Shown here: in pieces, positions 1-5,390 of the stretch
How the letters are laid out: every line of letters starts with the position of its first letter
How positions within the stretch are numbered: position 1 is the first letter of the stretch
Source of the DNA: Candidatus Fibrimonadales bacterium
GTDB taxonomy: Bacteria; Fibrobacterota; Fibrobacteria; Fibrobacterales; Fibrobacteraceae
Direction: 5' to 3'
Assembly: GCA_009777135.1 (NCBI GenBank)
Contig: WRMM01000065.1
Location: 1 to 8,826, forward strand
Length of the DNA stretch: 8,826 nt
Translations under genes and position numbers: made by a program
Notes under the pieces: generated by a model
Seen by the model: only the letters and a program-made list of their open reading frames with translations
The model's database searches: none
What the model was told of the DNA's origin: nothing

Positions 1-56
1 AATAGCTTTGTGAAAACGCTGTCTTTGTACTTTCGGTTTGTTTTGGCTTTTTCCAT
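1..56 (-). CDS. Rpn-family PD-(D/E)XK nuclease / transposase-like protein, N-terminus only
   Basis: On the minus strand an ATG at 56-54 opens a frame that stays open to the window edge: 18 codons reading MEKAKTNRKYKDSVFTKL, with the next codon starting TT. The stretch KYKDSVFTKL(F) is the characteristic N-terminal opening of Rpn / 'PD-(D/E)XK nuclease family transposase' proteins, which are abundant in Fibrobacter, Treponema and Clostridia. In studied members these are DNA endonucleases linked to recombination. The catalytic residues lie outside the window, so intactness cannot be judged. A sigma-54-like promoter lies immediately upstream, and an AAGG sits 1 bp before the ATG, too close to act as a normal ribosome-binding site. 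The family call rests on about ten residues and is from memory, so confidence is moderate. Confidence 0.68.
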   Translation of the reverse strand, partial: MEKAKTNRKYKDSVFTKL

Positions 57-67
57 GCCTTATATAC

Positions 68-84
68 GGCAAAAGTCGTGCCAA
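68..84 (-). promoter_or_regulatory. Sigma-54 (-24/-12) type promoter for the leftward Rpn-family gene
   Basis: The minus strand from 84 to 68 reads TTGGCACGACTTTTGCC. This fits the RpoN consensus YTGGCACGRNNNTTGCW at every specified position except the last (C for A/T). The GG and GC doublets are 12 bp apart, as the sigma-54 holoenzyme requires. Taking the C at 69 as -12, the start of transcription falls at about 57-56, i.e. on the start codon at 56. A dyad/tandem repeat block at 124-170 lies 40-86 bp upstream, where an activator could bind. Confidence 0.62.
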
Positions 85-123
85 GCAAAAAACGCTGAAA
101 TTCGCTCAAATTCGCTGTTTTAA

Positions 124-170
124 AGTGTCCAAAAAGTGTTTAGACAGTGTTTAGACACTTTTTGGACACT
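124..170. repeat. Inverted repeat with 11-bp phased TTTRGACA boxes; candidate operator or activator site
   Basis: A 16-bp arm at 124-139 is perfectly repeated in inverted orientation at 155-170. The interior 140-154 continues the pairing with two G-T wobbles, leaving a 3-base loop at 146-148. Overlaid on this are three TTTAGACA/TTTGGACA boxes starting at 139, 150 and 161, exactly 11 bp apart, and one inverted TGTCCAAA box at 126-133. Spacing by one helical turn puts the three direct boxes on one DNA face, which is typical of cooperative protein binding. It lies between two divergent genes and upstream of the sigma-54-like promoter. No T-run follows the stem on either strand, so an intrinsic terminator is less likely. 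Confidence 0.55.
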
Positions 171-210
171 GTGGAAAACCATCGTCCAATTTTCCTCCCG
201 GGGCGGGGGT

Positions 211-244
211 TATATTTAAAGCAAGTTAAGCATTTACTAAATTA
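211..244 (+). promoter_or_regulatory. Candidate promoter(s) of the PAP2 gene
   Basis: TTACTAAATTA at 234-244 matches the recurrent TTTCTAnATTA motif of this window at 9 of 11 positions against TTTCTAAGTTA. Its hexamer TAAATT (238-243) ends 6 bp before the ATG at 250, as at the other genes. A second -10-like hexamer, TATATT at 211-216, follows a GC-rich block (196-209) and would give a leader of about 25-30 bases. No convincing -35 element is visible for either. Which one is used cannot be told from sequence. Confidence 0.45.
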
Positions 245-249
245 AAACT

Positions 250-1041
250 ATGCGCAAAATTGCAATACTTCTCTTTCTTCTTTTCACTATGCCAAAAGCA
301 GAAAATGAATACGAACCCGTTCCGTTTTTAGATGTTTTTGATGGAATTTTTCTGAACTCAGGCAAAACTTTTATTTATAATTACGGGCTTAACTCGGCAT
401 TTATGGTTGCTGGCACTTATTTTATTGTTCAAACGGATGTTGATTGGGAGTGGCGGCAATTTGCGTATAACAATAAACCTGTTGTTTATGCCGGAATGCC
501 TGCTGTTATGAGTGGTGCTCTTGTTCCTGTAATTTTGCCGCTTTCGCTATACGGAATAGGGCGCAGTCAAGAGGATTTTAAACTGCAAACCGCAGGCATT
601 GCCGCTGCGCAGTCGGTAATAATTTCAACAACGCTAACAACAGGAATAAAGGCATTTACAAGCCGCCAGGAACCGCATATCTGGGGTGATGACAGGCAAT
701 ACAGGGAAGAAGATTTCAGCAGAGATTTTAAGTTCGGTTTTTTGGAACGCATTCCTTTTGACGGCTGGCCCAGCGGGCACACTTCTGCGGCTTGGGCAAT
801 GGCAGCAACGCTTACGGAATTTTATCCAGACAATATTCCGCTTGCGGTGGGTTTATATGGCTATGCCATTTATATGGGCTTGGGCGTTTCAACAACCATA
901 CACTGGCTTTCAGATGGTTGGGCAGGCGCTTTTTTTGGCTATGCGATAGGCAAAACAGTGGCTGGGCATTTTACGCAAAAAGAAAGCAAGTATTCTTTTA
1001 TTGTTCTGCCAGACAGATTTATGATTGCGCGGAGTTTTTGA
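250..1041 (+). CDS. PAP2-superfamily membrane phosphatase-like protein, variant active site
   Basis: A 263-residue protein with a short N-terminal signal peptide (about residues 1-17) and several hydrophobic segments (about 50-60, 82-102, 113-130, 196-216, 224-238). It belongs to the PAP2 / type 2 phosphatidic acid phosphatase fold. Motif 2 is PSGH (174-177) and motif 3 is H218-x3-D222 (HWLSD), keeping both catalytic histidines and the aspartate. Motif 1 is K134 AFTSRQEP: the usual K-x6-RP has Glu141 in place of the second arginine, with R139 and P142 kept. The arginine normally six residues before the motif-3 histidine is glycine (G212). Family members remove phosphate from lipid phosphates such as phosphatidic acid or undecaprenyl pyrophosphate. 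With phosphate-binding arginines changed, the substrate, or even activity, is uncertain. No ribosome-binding site is visible. The stop is 5 bp from the convergent methyltransferase stop. Confidence 0.88.
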   Translation: MRKIAILLFLLFTMPKAENEYEPVPFLDVFDGIFLNSGKTFIYNYGLNSAFMVAGTYFIVQTDVDWEWRQFAYNNKPVVYAGMPAVMSGALVPVILPLSLYGIGRSQEDFKLQTAGIAAAQSVIISTTLTTGIKAFTSRQEPHIWGDDRQYREEDFSRDFKFGFLERIPFDGWPSGHTSAAWAMAATLTEFYPDNIPLAVGLYGYAIYMGLGVSTTIHWLSDGWAGAFFGYAIGKTVAGHFTQKESKYSFIVLPDRFMIARSF

Positions 1042-1046
1042 ATCGC

Positions 1047-1793
1047 TCACACAAAAGAATTATACAACCCAAGCGACAAAGCTACGCTTGTATTGTAAGA
1101 ATGAGCCTCTGGAGACATGGGGATTTTCAGCACGGAATCGCAGAATTTTCTTATATACGGTGGAAGACCCTTGTCCTCGCCGCCTATAGCCATAACCAAA
1201 TGCTTTGAAAATTTAAAATCCACAATGGAAGTCTCGGAATTCCCGTCCAAGCCAACAATTTGATAACCTGCCTCTTTAAGCTCCTTCAAAGCAAACTCAA
1301 GATTGCCCGGGCGGCAAATATCCATTTTTTCCAAAGCGCCAGCCGAGCAGCGCTCAACGGTCGGAGTAAGGCCGCAAGAACCTTTTGCCGGAAGCAGCAT
1401 AAGACGAACGCCTAGCGCAAGCGAAGAACGAATGCAGGCACCTAGATTATGAGGGTCTTCCAAATTCGCGGCAACCACTGCCTTGCAAGGAATATCGCTT
1501 TGCTTTGCCTCAAGCAGAATTTTTCTGGTATCGTTCCAAGGCAAAACCGGCTTCTCATGGCAAAGAGCAACAACGCCGTTGTGCCTCTTGGTCAATTTAT
1601 CCAAAATCCTCTCTTCAACCTGCTGAACATGCACATTTACCTGCTGCGCCAGCTTTTGCAGCTCATACAATTTTGCGTTCCCGCTTTTAAGCCTAAAAAG
1701 CACGCGGTGAACAAGCCCGGGCTTTTTTCGCAAAATATCCTCTACGTCTCTAGCTCCGCCAATAGCGCGCTGCTGTTTAGAAAATTCATCCAT
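1047..1793 (-). CDS. TrmH/SpoU-family RNA 2'-O-ribose methyltransferase (RlmB-like)
   Basis: A 248-residue SPOUT methyltransferase when started at the ATG at 1793. The N-terminal part (about 9-80) resembles the L30e-like substrate-binding domain (AIGGARDVEDIL). The knotted catalytic domain has motif 1 from N110 to R122 (NLEDPHNLGACIR), motif 2 GGEDKGL (204-210) and motif 3 IPM followed by NTSVA (224-238; NVSVA is commoner). Such enzymes transfer a methyl group from S-adenosylmethionine to a ribose 2'-OH; RlmB does so at G2251 of 23S rRNA. The length equals RlmB (about 243 residues), but specificity cannot be assigned from sequence alone. A start at 1904 is open but would overlap the divergent Smr gene and adds 37 residues foreign to the family. 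The 1793 start lies 6 bp after a -10-like TACATT, with no ribosome-binding site. Confidence 0.9.
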   Translation of the reverse strand: MDEFSKQQRAIGGARDVEDILRKKPGLVHRVLFRLKSGNAKLYELQKLAQQVNVHVQQVEERILDKLTKRHNGVVALCHEKPVLPWNDTRKILLEAKQSDIPCKAVVAANLEDPHNLGACIRSSLALGVRLMLLPAKGSCGLTPTVERCSAGALEKMDICRPGNLEFALKELKEAGYQIVGLDGNSETSIVDFKFSKHLVMAIGGEDKGLPPYIRKFCDSVLKIPMSPEAHSYNTSVALSLGLYNSFV

Positions 1794-1798
1794 GGGGA

Positions 1799-1809
1799 TA
1801 ATGTAGAAT
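1799..1809 (-). promoter_or_regulatory. Promoter motif ATTCTACATTA of the TrmH-family gene
   Basis: On the minus strand the hexamer TACATT (1805 to 1800) ends 6 bp before the ATG at 1793. It lies back to back with the rightward Smr promoter, and the shared core GTAGAA-TT-TTCTAC (1803-1816) is a perfect inverted repeat. Only 8 bp separate the two hexamers. The predicted transcript would start at or next to the ATG. No -35 consensus is evident. Confidence 0.5.
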
Positions 1810-1820
1810 TTTCTACTTTC
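1810..1820 (+). promoter_or_regulatory. Promoter motif TTTCTACTTTC of the Smr gene
   Basis: TACTTT (1814-1819) ends 6 bp before the ATG at 1826, the same geometry as at the other genes in the window. The intervening CCAAAA carries no Shine-Dalgarno sequence. It is the weakest match to the shared motif among the divergent pairs. Confidence 0.45.
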
Positions 1821-1825
1821 CAAAA

Positions 1826-2209
1826 ATGGATGCCTCACATGTGCAGATCGCTTGGCTAGAGAATAATAACGTCTGGGACAAAGACGCTGCAAATCCTCCT
1901 GCAAAGAAAGTTCATGTTAAAAAAATAAAGAAAAAAGGAAAAAAAATCTCGGCAAAAGAAATTTTAGCGGATGCGGAAATAGATTTGCATGAACTTGGGG
2001 TTGAAGAAGCGCTTTGCAAAGTTGAGCTTGAACTAGAACTTGCTAAAAAAAATAATTGGAAGCGAATTAGAATTGTCCATGGCATAGGAGAAAAATCCGG
2101 CGGAGCAATTCGCAAAATTTTAGAACAAAAATTCCGCTCCGAATGGAGCTGGGTCAGCGAATACCGCTACGAAAGAAACAACAGAGGCTCAAGTTTAGCA
2201 ACGCTTTAA
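1826..2209 (+). CDS. Stand-alone Smr-domain protein
   Basis: A 127-residue protein. Residues 1-50 are a lysine-rich, probably disordered leader (for example KKVHVKKIKKKGKK, 27-40). Residues 51-127 form a Smr domain with the two signatures DLHELGVEEAL (53-63) and VHGIGEKSGGAIR (84-96), and a C-terminal RGSSLATL resembling the usual G-G-x-G-x-T ending. Smr domains, named after the C-terminus of MutS2, bind and can nick nucleic acid; small bacterial stand-alone forms have been linked to RNA cleavage and ribosome rescue. The role here is unassigned. It diverges from the rRNA methyltransferase gene across 32 bp. The last codons (GCAACGCTT then TAA) fall inside the start of the downstream repeat element, so the repeat may have shaped the C-terminus. 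Confidence 0.85.
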   Translation: MDASHVQIAWLENNNVWDKDAANPPAKKVHVKKIKKKGKKISAKEILADAEIDLHELGVEEALCKVELELELAKKNNWKRIRIVHGIGEKSGGAIRKILEQKFRSEWSWVSEYRYERNNRGSSLATL

Positions 2210-2241
2210 TCAGCAAAGTCTTTAGTAAAAGTGCTGATTAA
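2206..2241. repeat. Hairpin just after the Smr stop codon
   Basis: TTAATCAGCA (2206-2215) is perfectly inverted as TGCTGATTAA (2232-2241), with an inner CTTT/AAAG pairing (2220-2223 with 2228-2231). It overlaps the Smr stop codon. There is no downstream T-run, so it is not a classical intrinsic terminator, but it could act as an mRNA 3'-end stem. It is the left part of a larger repeat element running to 2327. Confidence 0.6.
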
Positions 2242-2247
2242 CTCCGC

Positions 2248-2327
2248 TTTGGGGTATGGGGTATGAAATTCGCTAAAAAGGGCATATTTTTGCTTCGCCC
2301 ATACCCTAAACCCCAAACCCTATACCC
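2248..2327. repeat. Heptamer-repeat inverted element between convergent genes
   Basis: The left arm 2248-2265 contains two tandem GGGGTAT heptamers. The right arm 2300-2317 pairs with it at 16 of 18 positions, plus one G-T wobble. The right side continues as a degenerate heptamer array of consensus CCC(C/T)A(T/A)A: CCCTAAA (2304-2310), CCCCAAA (2311-2317), CCCTATA (2318-2324), CCC (2325-2327). The 34-base loop (2266-2299) holds TGAAATTCGCT-like sequence also found at 96-106. It sits in the 128-bp gap between the stops of the Smr and aminopeptidase genes and may serve as a bidirectional transcript end. A second element of similar design lies at 7491-7620. Confidence 0.7.
2298..2327 (-). promoter_or_regulatory. 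Potential G-quadruplex in the 3' region of the aminopeptidase transcript
   Basis: Read on the minus strand, 2327 to 2298 has five guanine tracts of 3, 3, 4, 3 and 3 separated by 3-4-base loops (TATA, TTT, TTTA, TAT). This fits the canonical G3+N1-7 pattern with one tract to spare. The minus strand is the sense strand of the aminopeptidase gene, whose stop codon ends at 2338, so the motif would be in the mRNA 3' untranslated region as well as in DNA. It competes with the hairpin formed with 2248-2265. Confidence 0.5.
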
Positions 2328-2337
2328 AAGCATTGAG

Positions 2338-3612
2338 TTAACCATCAATTATCTTAGGAATTTCTGCTGATAAATTTATGCAGCCGTCTTCTGTGACCAG
2401 CAAATCATCTTCTATGCGAATGCCTATATGCTCGCTGTAAAGAGCGCCGTCTATTTCAAGCTCAAAATAGCCGTAAATACCCGGTTCGTTTGAAATAAGC
2501 ATTCCGGCTCTTAAAGGTTTTTTCAGATAATCCCTGTTTTGAGCGCCCTCGTGCACAATGTCCCCGATTAAATGGCTAATGCCATGCGGTTTTCCAATGT
2601 AGCGGCGTTTCATTTTTCCGCCGCGTTTTGTAAAGCGCTCATCCAAAATTCTTTCCAAATAAAGCCATGCCAATTCGCCAATTTCTTTTAAGGTTAAACC
2701 AGCTTTAACATTTTCTTCGTGGAATTTTTGAGTGTCTAAAACAATATTGTAGAGCAGTTTTTGCAAAGGGTTGAATTTTCCGCTCGCAGGAATGGTGCGA
2801 GAAATATCGCAGCAAACAGCATTGTAGCGGCAGCCAAAATCCAAGAGAATCAAATTTCCTTTTTCAATTGGGCAGTCTTTTTTTGCGTAGTGAAGAGTGC
2901 AGGCATTTTCCCCCGCAGCCACAATGCTTGGAAACGCAAGCCCCGTGCCTGTACGCTGCAGCATAAAGCATTCAAGGTCGGCAGACAAAACCCGCTCGTT
3001 TTTGTATTTGGAAATGCGCGGCAAAATTTTCAAAAAAGCGTCTCTTGCAATTTCCTGCGTTTTTTTTGCTAGAGCAATTCGCTCCCGCTCCAAAACAACC
3101 CTTTGCTCAAAATGAATTTTTGAAACATCTTTTACGTTTGCCTTGCAACGCAATAATCTACGTTTCATAGCTTCGTTTGAAAAAATATGTTTTGTTTTTA
3201 AATTCAAAATTCGTTTTTTGAACCATGAGCTGAATTTCTTCATTGGCAAAATCGTTTCAAAACCAGTTATTTCATTTACATGCGCATCTGGCAGCCCAAG
3301 CCTTATTCCGTTCCAAAATTCCTTTTTAGAGTCTTTTTCTGGCAAAAATAAGATTTCTCTTTCGTTTTCATTTTTTGCCAGCGGGTCCAGCGCCAAAATA
3401 GGCCCGCTCTGATTTATGCCTGTAAGGTACAAAAATTCAGGATTTTGGCAGATTCTGTCATGGTTTTCGCTTTGAACCGAAGCATAAATGCACAAAGAAT
3501 CCAAATTTTTCAAATGTTCCCGCCTGCGTTTAGCATAAACCTTCTGCGCATTTTCCAAACCCTCAGATAAAAAAACCTGTGAATATATTTTCAAAACGTC
3601 ATTTTTTGCCAT
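2338..3612 (-). CDS. pepP: Xaa-Pro aminopeptidase (M24B family, aminopeptidase P)
   Basis: A 424-residue cytosolic metallopeptidase with no signal peptide. Residues about 25-165 match the creatinase/aminopeptidase P N-terminal domain (including EFLYLTG at 59-65). Residues about 175-420 are the pita-bread M24 domain. All five expected metal ligands are visible: D258 (LLDFG), D269 (CCDISR), H347 (HGISH), E376 (SNEPG) and E401 (IRIED). The auxiliary histidines H241 (LHYAK) and H354 (VHEG) are also present, so the enzyme should be active. It releases the N-terminal residue from peptides with proline in second position, using two Mn(II)-type ions, and helps recycle peptides. Length fits E. coli PepP (about 440). 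The start at 3612 lies 7 bp after a TAAGTT hexamer and has no ribosome-binding site. A related M24 member (proline dipeptidase) is less likely given the N-terminal domain. Confidence 0.92.
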   Translation of the reverse strand: MAKNDVLKIYSQVFLSEGLENAQKVYAKRRREHLKNLDSLCIYASVQSENHDRICQNPEFLYLTGINQSGPILALDPLAKNENEREILFLPEKDSKKEFWNGIRLGLPDAHVNEITGFETILPMKKFSSWFKKRILNLKTKHIFSNEAMKRRLLRCKANVKDVSKIHFEQRVVLERERIALAKKTQEIARDAFLKILPRISKYKNERVLSADLECFMLQRTGTGLAFPSIVAAGENACTLHYAKKDCPIEKGNLILLDFGCRYNAVCCDISRTIPASGKFNPLQKLLYNIVLDTQKFHEENVKAGLTLKEIGELAWLYLERILDERFTKRGGKMKRRYIGKPHGISHLIGDIVHEGAQNRDYLKKPLRAGMLISNEPGIYGYFELEIDGALYSEHIGIRIEDDLLVTEDGCINLSAEIPKIIDG

Positions 3613-3618
3613 TGCGGA

Positions 3619-3641
3619 TAACTTAGAAAATTTCTAAGTTA
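3619..3641. promoter_or_regulatory. Bidirectional promoter palindrome between pepP and the DUF3298 gene
   Basis: AACTTAGAAA (3620-3629) and TTTCTAAGTT (3631-3640) form a perfect 10-bp inverted repeat with one central base. Each strand therefore reads TTTCTAAGTTA, ending 7 bp (counted from the hexamer TAAGTT) before an ATG: rightward at 3648, leftward at 3612. The hexamers are 9 bp apart, so two polymerases could not occupy both at once. The whole divergent gap is only 35 bp, leaving no room for conventional leaders. Alternatively, the palindrome is an operator for an unknown regulator. Confidence 0.55.
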
Positions 3642-3647
3642 CCCTGC

Positions 3648-4325
3648 ATGAGGAAACTACTTTTATTATACATTTCCATAGGTCTCGCATTTGCAGGGAA
3701 TGGTATTTCCTTTAGCACAACGTTTTTGGATTCAACTGGGCAGTTTTCCATCACATATCCTGTGGCTTTGCCAAATGCCGCTGCTTTGAGCGAATTGCAG
3801 AAAAATTTTATCAGGCAAAAATTTGGCGAAAAATTTTTGAATCAAGAACCGCTTGCAGCCCTAAGCCAGTTTGTTAAGGGCAGGGAAGTATTTTTTTTAT
3901 CGGATGCGGTGTCTTTTCCTTTGCATAGCATTGTGCAATACGAAACATCTCTGCATGAACATAGAGACGATGAGCGCATTGCGCTGGTTACCAGCGTTGG
4001 CATTTACAGAATTGCGGATGGCAAAAAAATAGAGCTTGGCAGCATATTTGTTAAAAATTGGGAAAAAGATGTTGTGGCTTTGATAATAAAGGAGTTTTTG
4101 CTCTCGCAAAATTTGCGTTCGCTTTTGGATTACAATTACACCCAGAAAGAAAGCGACTTTGTGCCTTTGAGCATGAGGATAGTCAACGGTGGTTTGGAAT
4201 TTTTATATCCGGCTTACAAGATAGGACCCGATGCGGTAGGGGAGCAGAGCGTATTTTTGTCTTGGAATACGCTGAAACCATATCTCAATAAAAATTCAGT
4301 TATTTATTCTAAAATAAAGTTTTAA
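3648..4325 (+). CDS. Secreted DUF3298 (RsiV-like C-terminal domain) protein
   Basis: A 225-residue protein with a clear signal peptide (MRKLLLLYISIGLAFA, residues 1-16) and no later membrane segment, so it is probably periplasmic. The C-terminal part (about 170-213) has the DUF3298 pattern: an acceptable beta-strand pair, then FLYPAYKIGPDAVGEQSVFL and a closing WNTLKPYL. In anti-sigma factor RsiV and the deacetylase PdaC this domain is extracytoplasmic and, in RsiV, binds lysozyme. Residues 25-165 fit the usual preceding DUF4163-like region. No catalytic residues are recognisable, so the function is unknown. It is the first gene of a run whose next start follows its stop after 3 bp in the same frame. 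There is no Shine-Dalgarno sequence before the ATG. Confidence 0.72.
   Translation: MRKLLLLYISIGLAFAGNGISFSTTFLDSTGQFSITYPVALPNAAALSELQKNFIRQKFGEKFLNQEPLAALSQFVKGREVFFLSDAVSFPLHSIVQYETSLHEHRDDERIALVTSVGIYRIADGKKIELGSIFVKNWEKDVVALIIKEFLLSQNLRSLLDYNYTQKESDFVPLSMRIVNGGLEFLYPAYKIGPDAVGEQSVFLSWNTLKPYLNKNSVIYSKIKF
4306..4316 (+). promoter_or_regulatory. Possible internal promoter for prfA
   Basis: ATTCTAAAATA at 4306-4316 resembles the promoter motif seen at the other genes (-10-like TAAAAT, 4310-4315). It ends 13 bp before the prfA ATG and lies in the last codons of the upstream gene. If used it would give prfA a leader of about 6 bases. AT-rich coding sequence makes chance matches likely, so confidence is low. 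Confidence 0.3.
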
Positions 4326-4328
4326 TCT

Positions 4329-5387
4329 ATGCAAGAAAAAGTTCAAAAATTTTTAGAGCGCTACGAGGAACTTGAGCAAGAGCTTTCAAGGCCCGAAATT
4401 GCCGCAGACCCGGAAAAATTCACAAAGCTGCACAAAAGCTTTAAGGCCTTGGAAAAAACATATTCCGCAGGCACTGAGTACTTGCGGCTTTGCAGCGATT
4501 TAAAGGAATGGAAAGAAGTTCTTGGCGGCAGCGATGCAGAGCTTGCTCAGGCGGCTAAAGCTGAAATTGGTCCCTTGGAAAAACAGATTGAAGGCATGGA
4601 AAGCAATCTGCAAATTTTGATGGTTCCGCCAGACCCATTTGATAATCGCAATGCCATTTTGGAAATAAGAGCCGGAACAGGCGGCGATGAGTCTTCTCTC
4701 TTTGCAGGCGATTTGTTTAGAATGTACAGGGCGTATTTGGAGAACAAGGGTTTTAAGGTTGAGGTCACCGATATCAGCGAAGGAACGGTTGGCGGTTTTA
4801 AGGAAATTTGCCTTTTTGTTCGTGGCACCGATGCCTACGGCGTTTTGAAATTTGAAAGCGGCGCGCACAGGGTTCAGCGCGTGCCAGAAACCGAGTCTCA
4901 AGGGCGCGTGCATACATCAGCGGCAACGGTTGCGGTTATGCCAGAGGCAGAAGAAGTTGATGTTGAGATTCGCACCGAAGATTTGAAGGTTGACGTGTAT
5001 AGAGCCAGCGGAGCAGGCGGTCAATACGTTAACAAAACGGATTCTGCGGTTCGCATAACGCATGTTCCGAGCGGCGTTGTGGTGGCTTGCCAAACAGAGC
5101 GCAGCCAAATTCAAAACCGCTCAAAAGCCCTTGAACTCCTGCGTTCTCGCTTGCTTGACCACGCAATTATGGAAAAGCAGAAAAAAGAATCTGCAGAAAG
5201 AAGGAGCCTTGTTGGCACAGGAGACCGCAGCGATAAAATTCGCACTTATAATTTTCCGCAAAACAGGGTGACAGACCATCGCATAAATTTAACGCTTTAC
5301 AGTTTAGATAAAATTGTAGCAGGCGATTTGAAAGAAATTATAGATGCTTTGCATTTGACAGATGCTCAGAGCAAGCTGGGGAACTAG
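4329..5387 (+). CDS. prfA: Peptide chain release factor 1
   Basis: A 352-residue class I release factor, near the usual 355-360. The tripeptide anticodon is P186-E-T188 within RVPETESQGR, the PxT form of RF1 that reads UAA and UAG (RF2 has SPF). The peptidyl-tRNA hydrolysis motif GGQ is at 230-232, followed by YVN where HVN is common. The C-terminal GTGDRSDKIRTYNFPQNRVTDHRIN block (split by family at about 296-320) is typical. It terminates translation in the ribosomal A site; Q232 would be expected to be methylated by PrmC, whose gene often follows prfA but does not here. The stop codon is TAG, itself read only by RF1, and the next gene is in frame one codon later. There is no clear ribosome-binding site, so coupling to the upstream gene 3 bp away is plausible. 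Confidence 0.96.
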   Translation: MQEKVQKFLERYEELEQELSRPEIAADPEKFTKLHKSFKALEKTYSAGTEYLRLCSDLKEWKEVLGGSDAELAQAAKAEIGPLEKQIEGMESNLQILMVPPDPFDNRNAILEIRAGTGGDESSLFAGDLFRMYRAYLENKGFKVEVTDISEGTVGGFKEICLFVRGTDAYGVLKFESGAHRVQRVPETESQGRVHTSAATVAVMPEAEEVDVEIRTEDLKVDVYRASGAGGQYVNKTDSAVRITHVPSGVVVACQTERSQIQNRSKALELLRSRLLDHAIMEKQKKESAERRSLVGTGDRSDKIRTYNFPQNRVTDHRINLTLYSLDKIVAGDLKEIIDALHLTDAQSKLGN

Positions 5388-5390
5388 AGG

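Noticed and set aside
1042..1046. Terminator between the PAP2 and TrmH-family genes
   Set aside because: Only 5 bp separate the stops and no stem is visible; transcripts probably overlap into the opposite gene.
792..1208. 138-codon plus-strand frame across the PAP2 and methyltransferase ends
   Set aside because: It is a frame-shifted shadow of two well-supported genes and lacks any start signal or domain.
1449..1859. 136-codon plus-strand frame opposite the methyltransferase
   Set aside because: It is antisense to conserved SPOUT motifs, with no domain and no promoter or ribosome-binding site.
1794..1904. Longer N-terminus for the TrmH-family gene starting at 1904
   Set aside because: It would overlap the Smr gene and its promoter, adds 37 residues unlike the family, and 1793 gives the normal RlmB length with a correctly spaced promoter motif.
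2206..2327. Classical intrinsic terminator
   Set aside because: The stems are strong but no U-tract follows them on either strand, so factor-independent termination cannot be claimed from sequence.
5211..5230. Second sigma-54-like site (TTGGCACAGG) in prfA
   Set aside because: There is no TTGC at the required 12-bp spacing, and it lies in conserved coding sequence.
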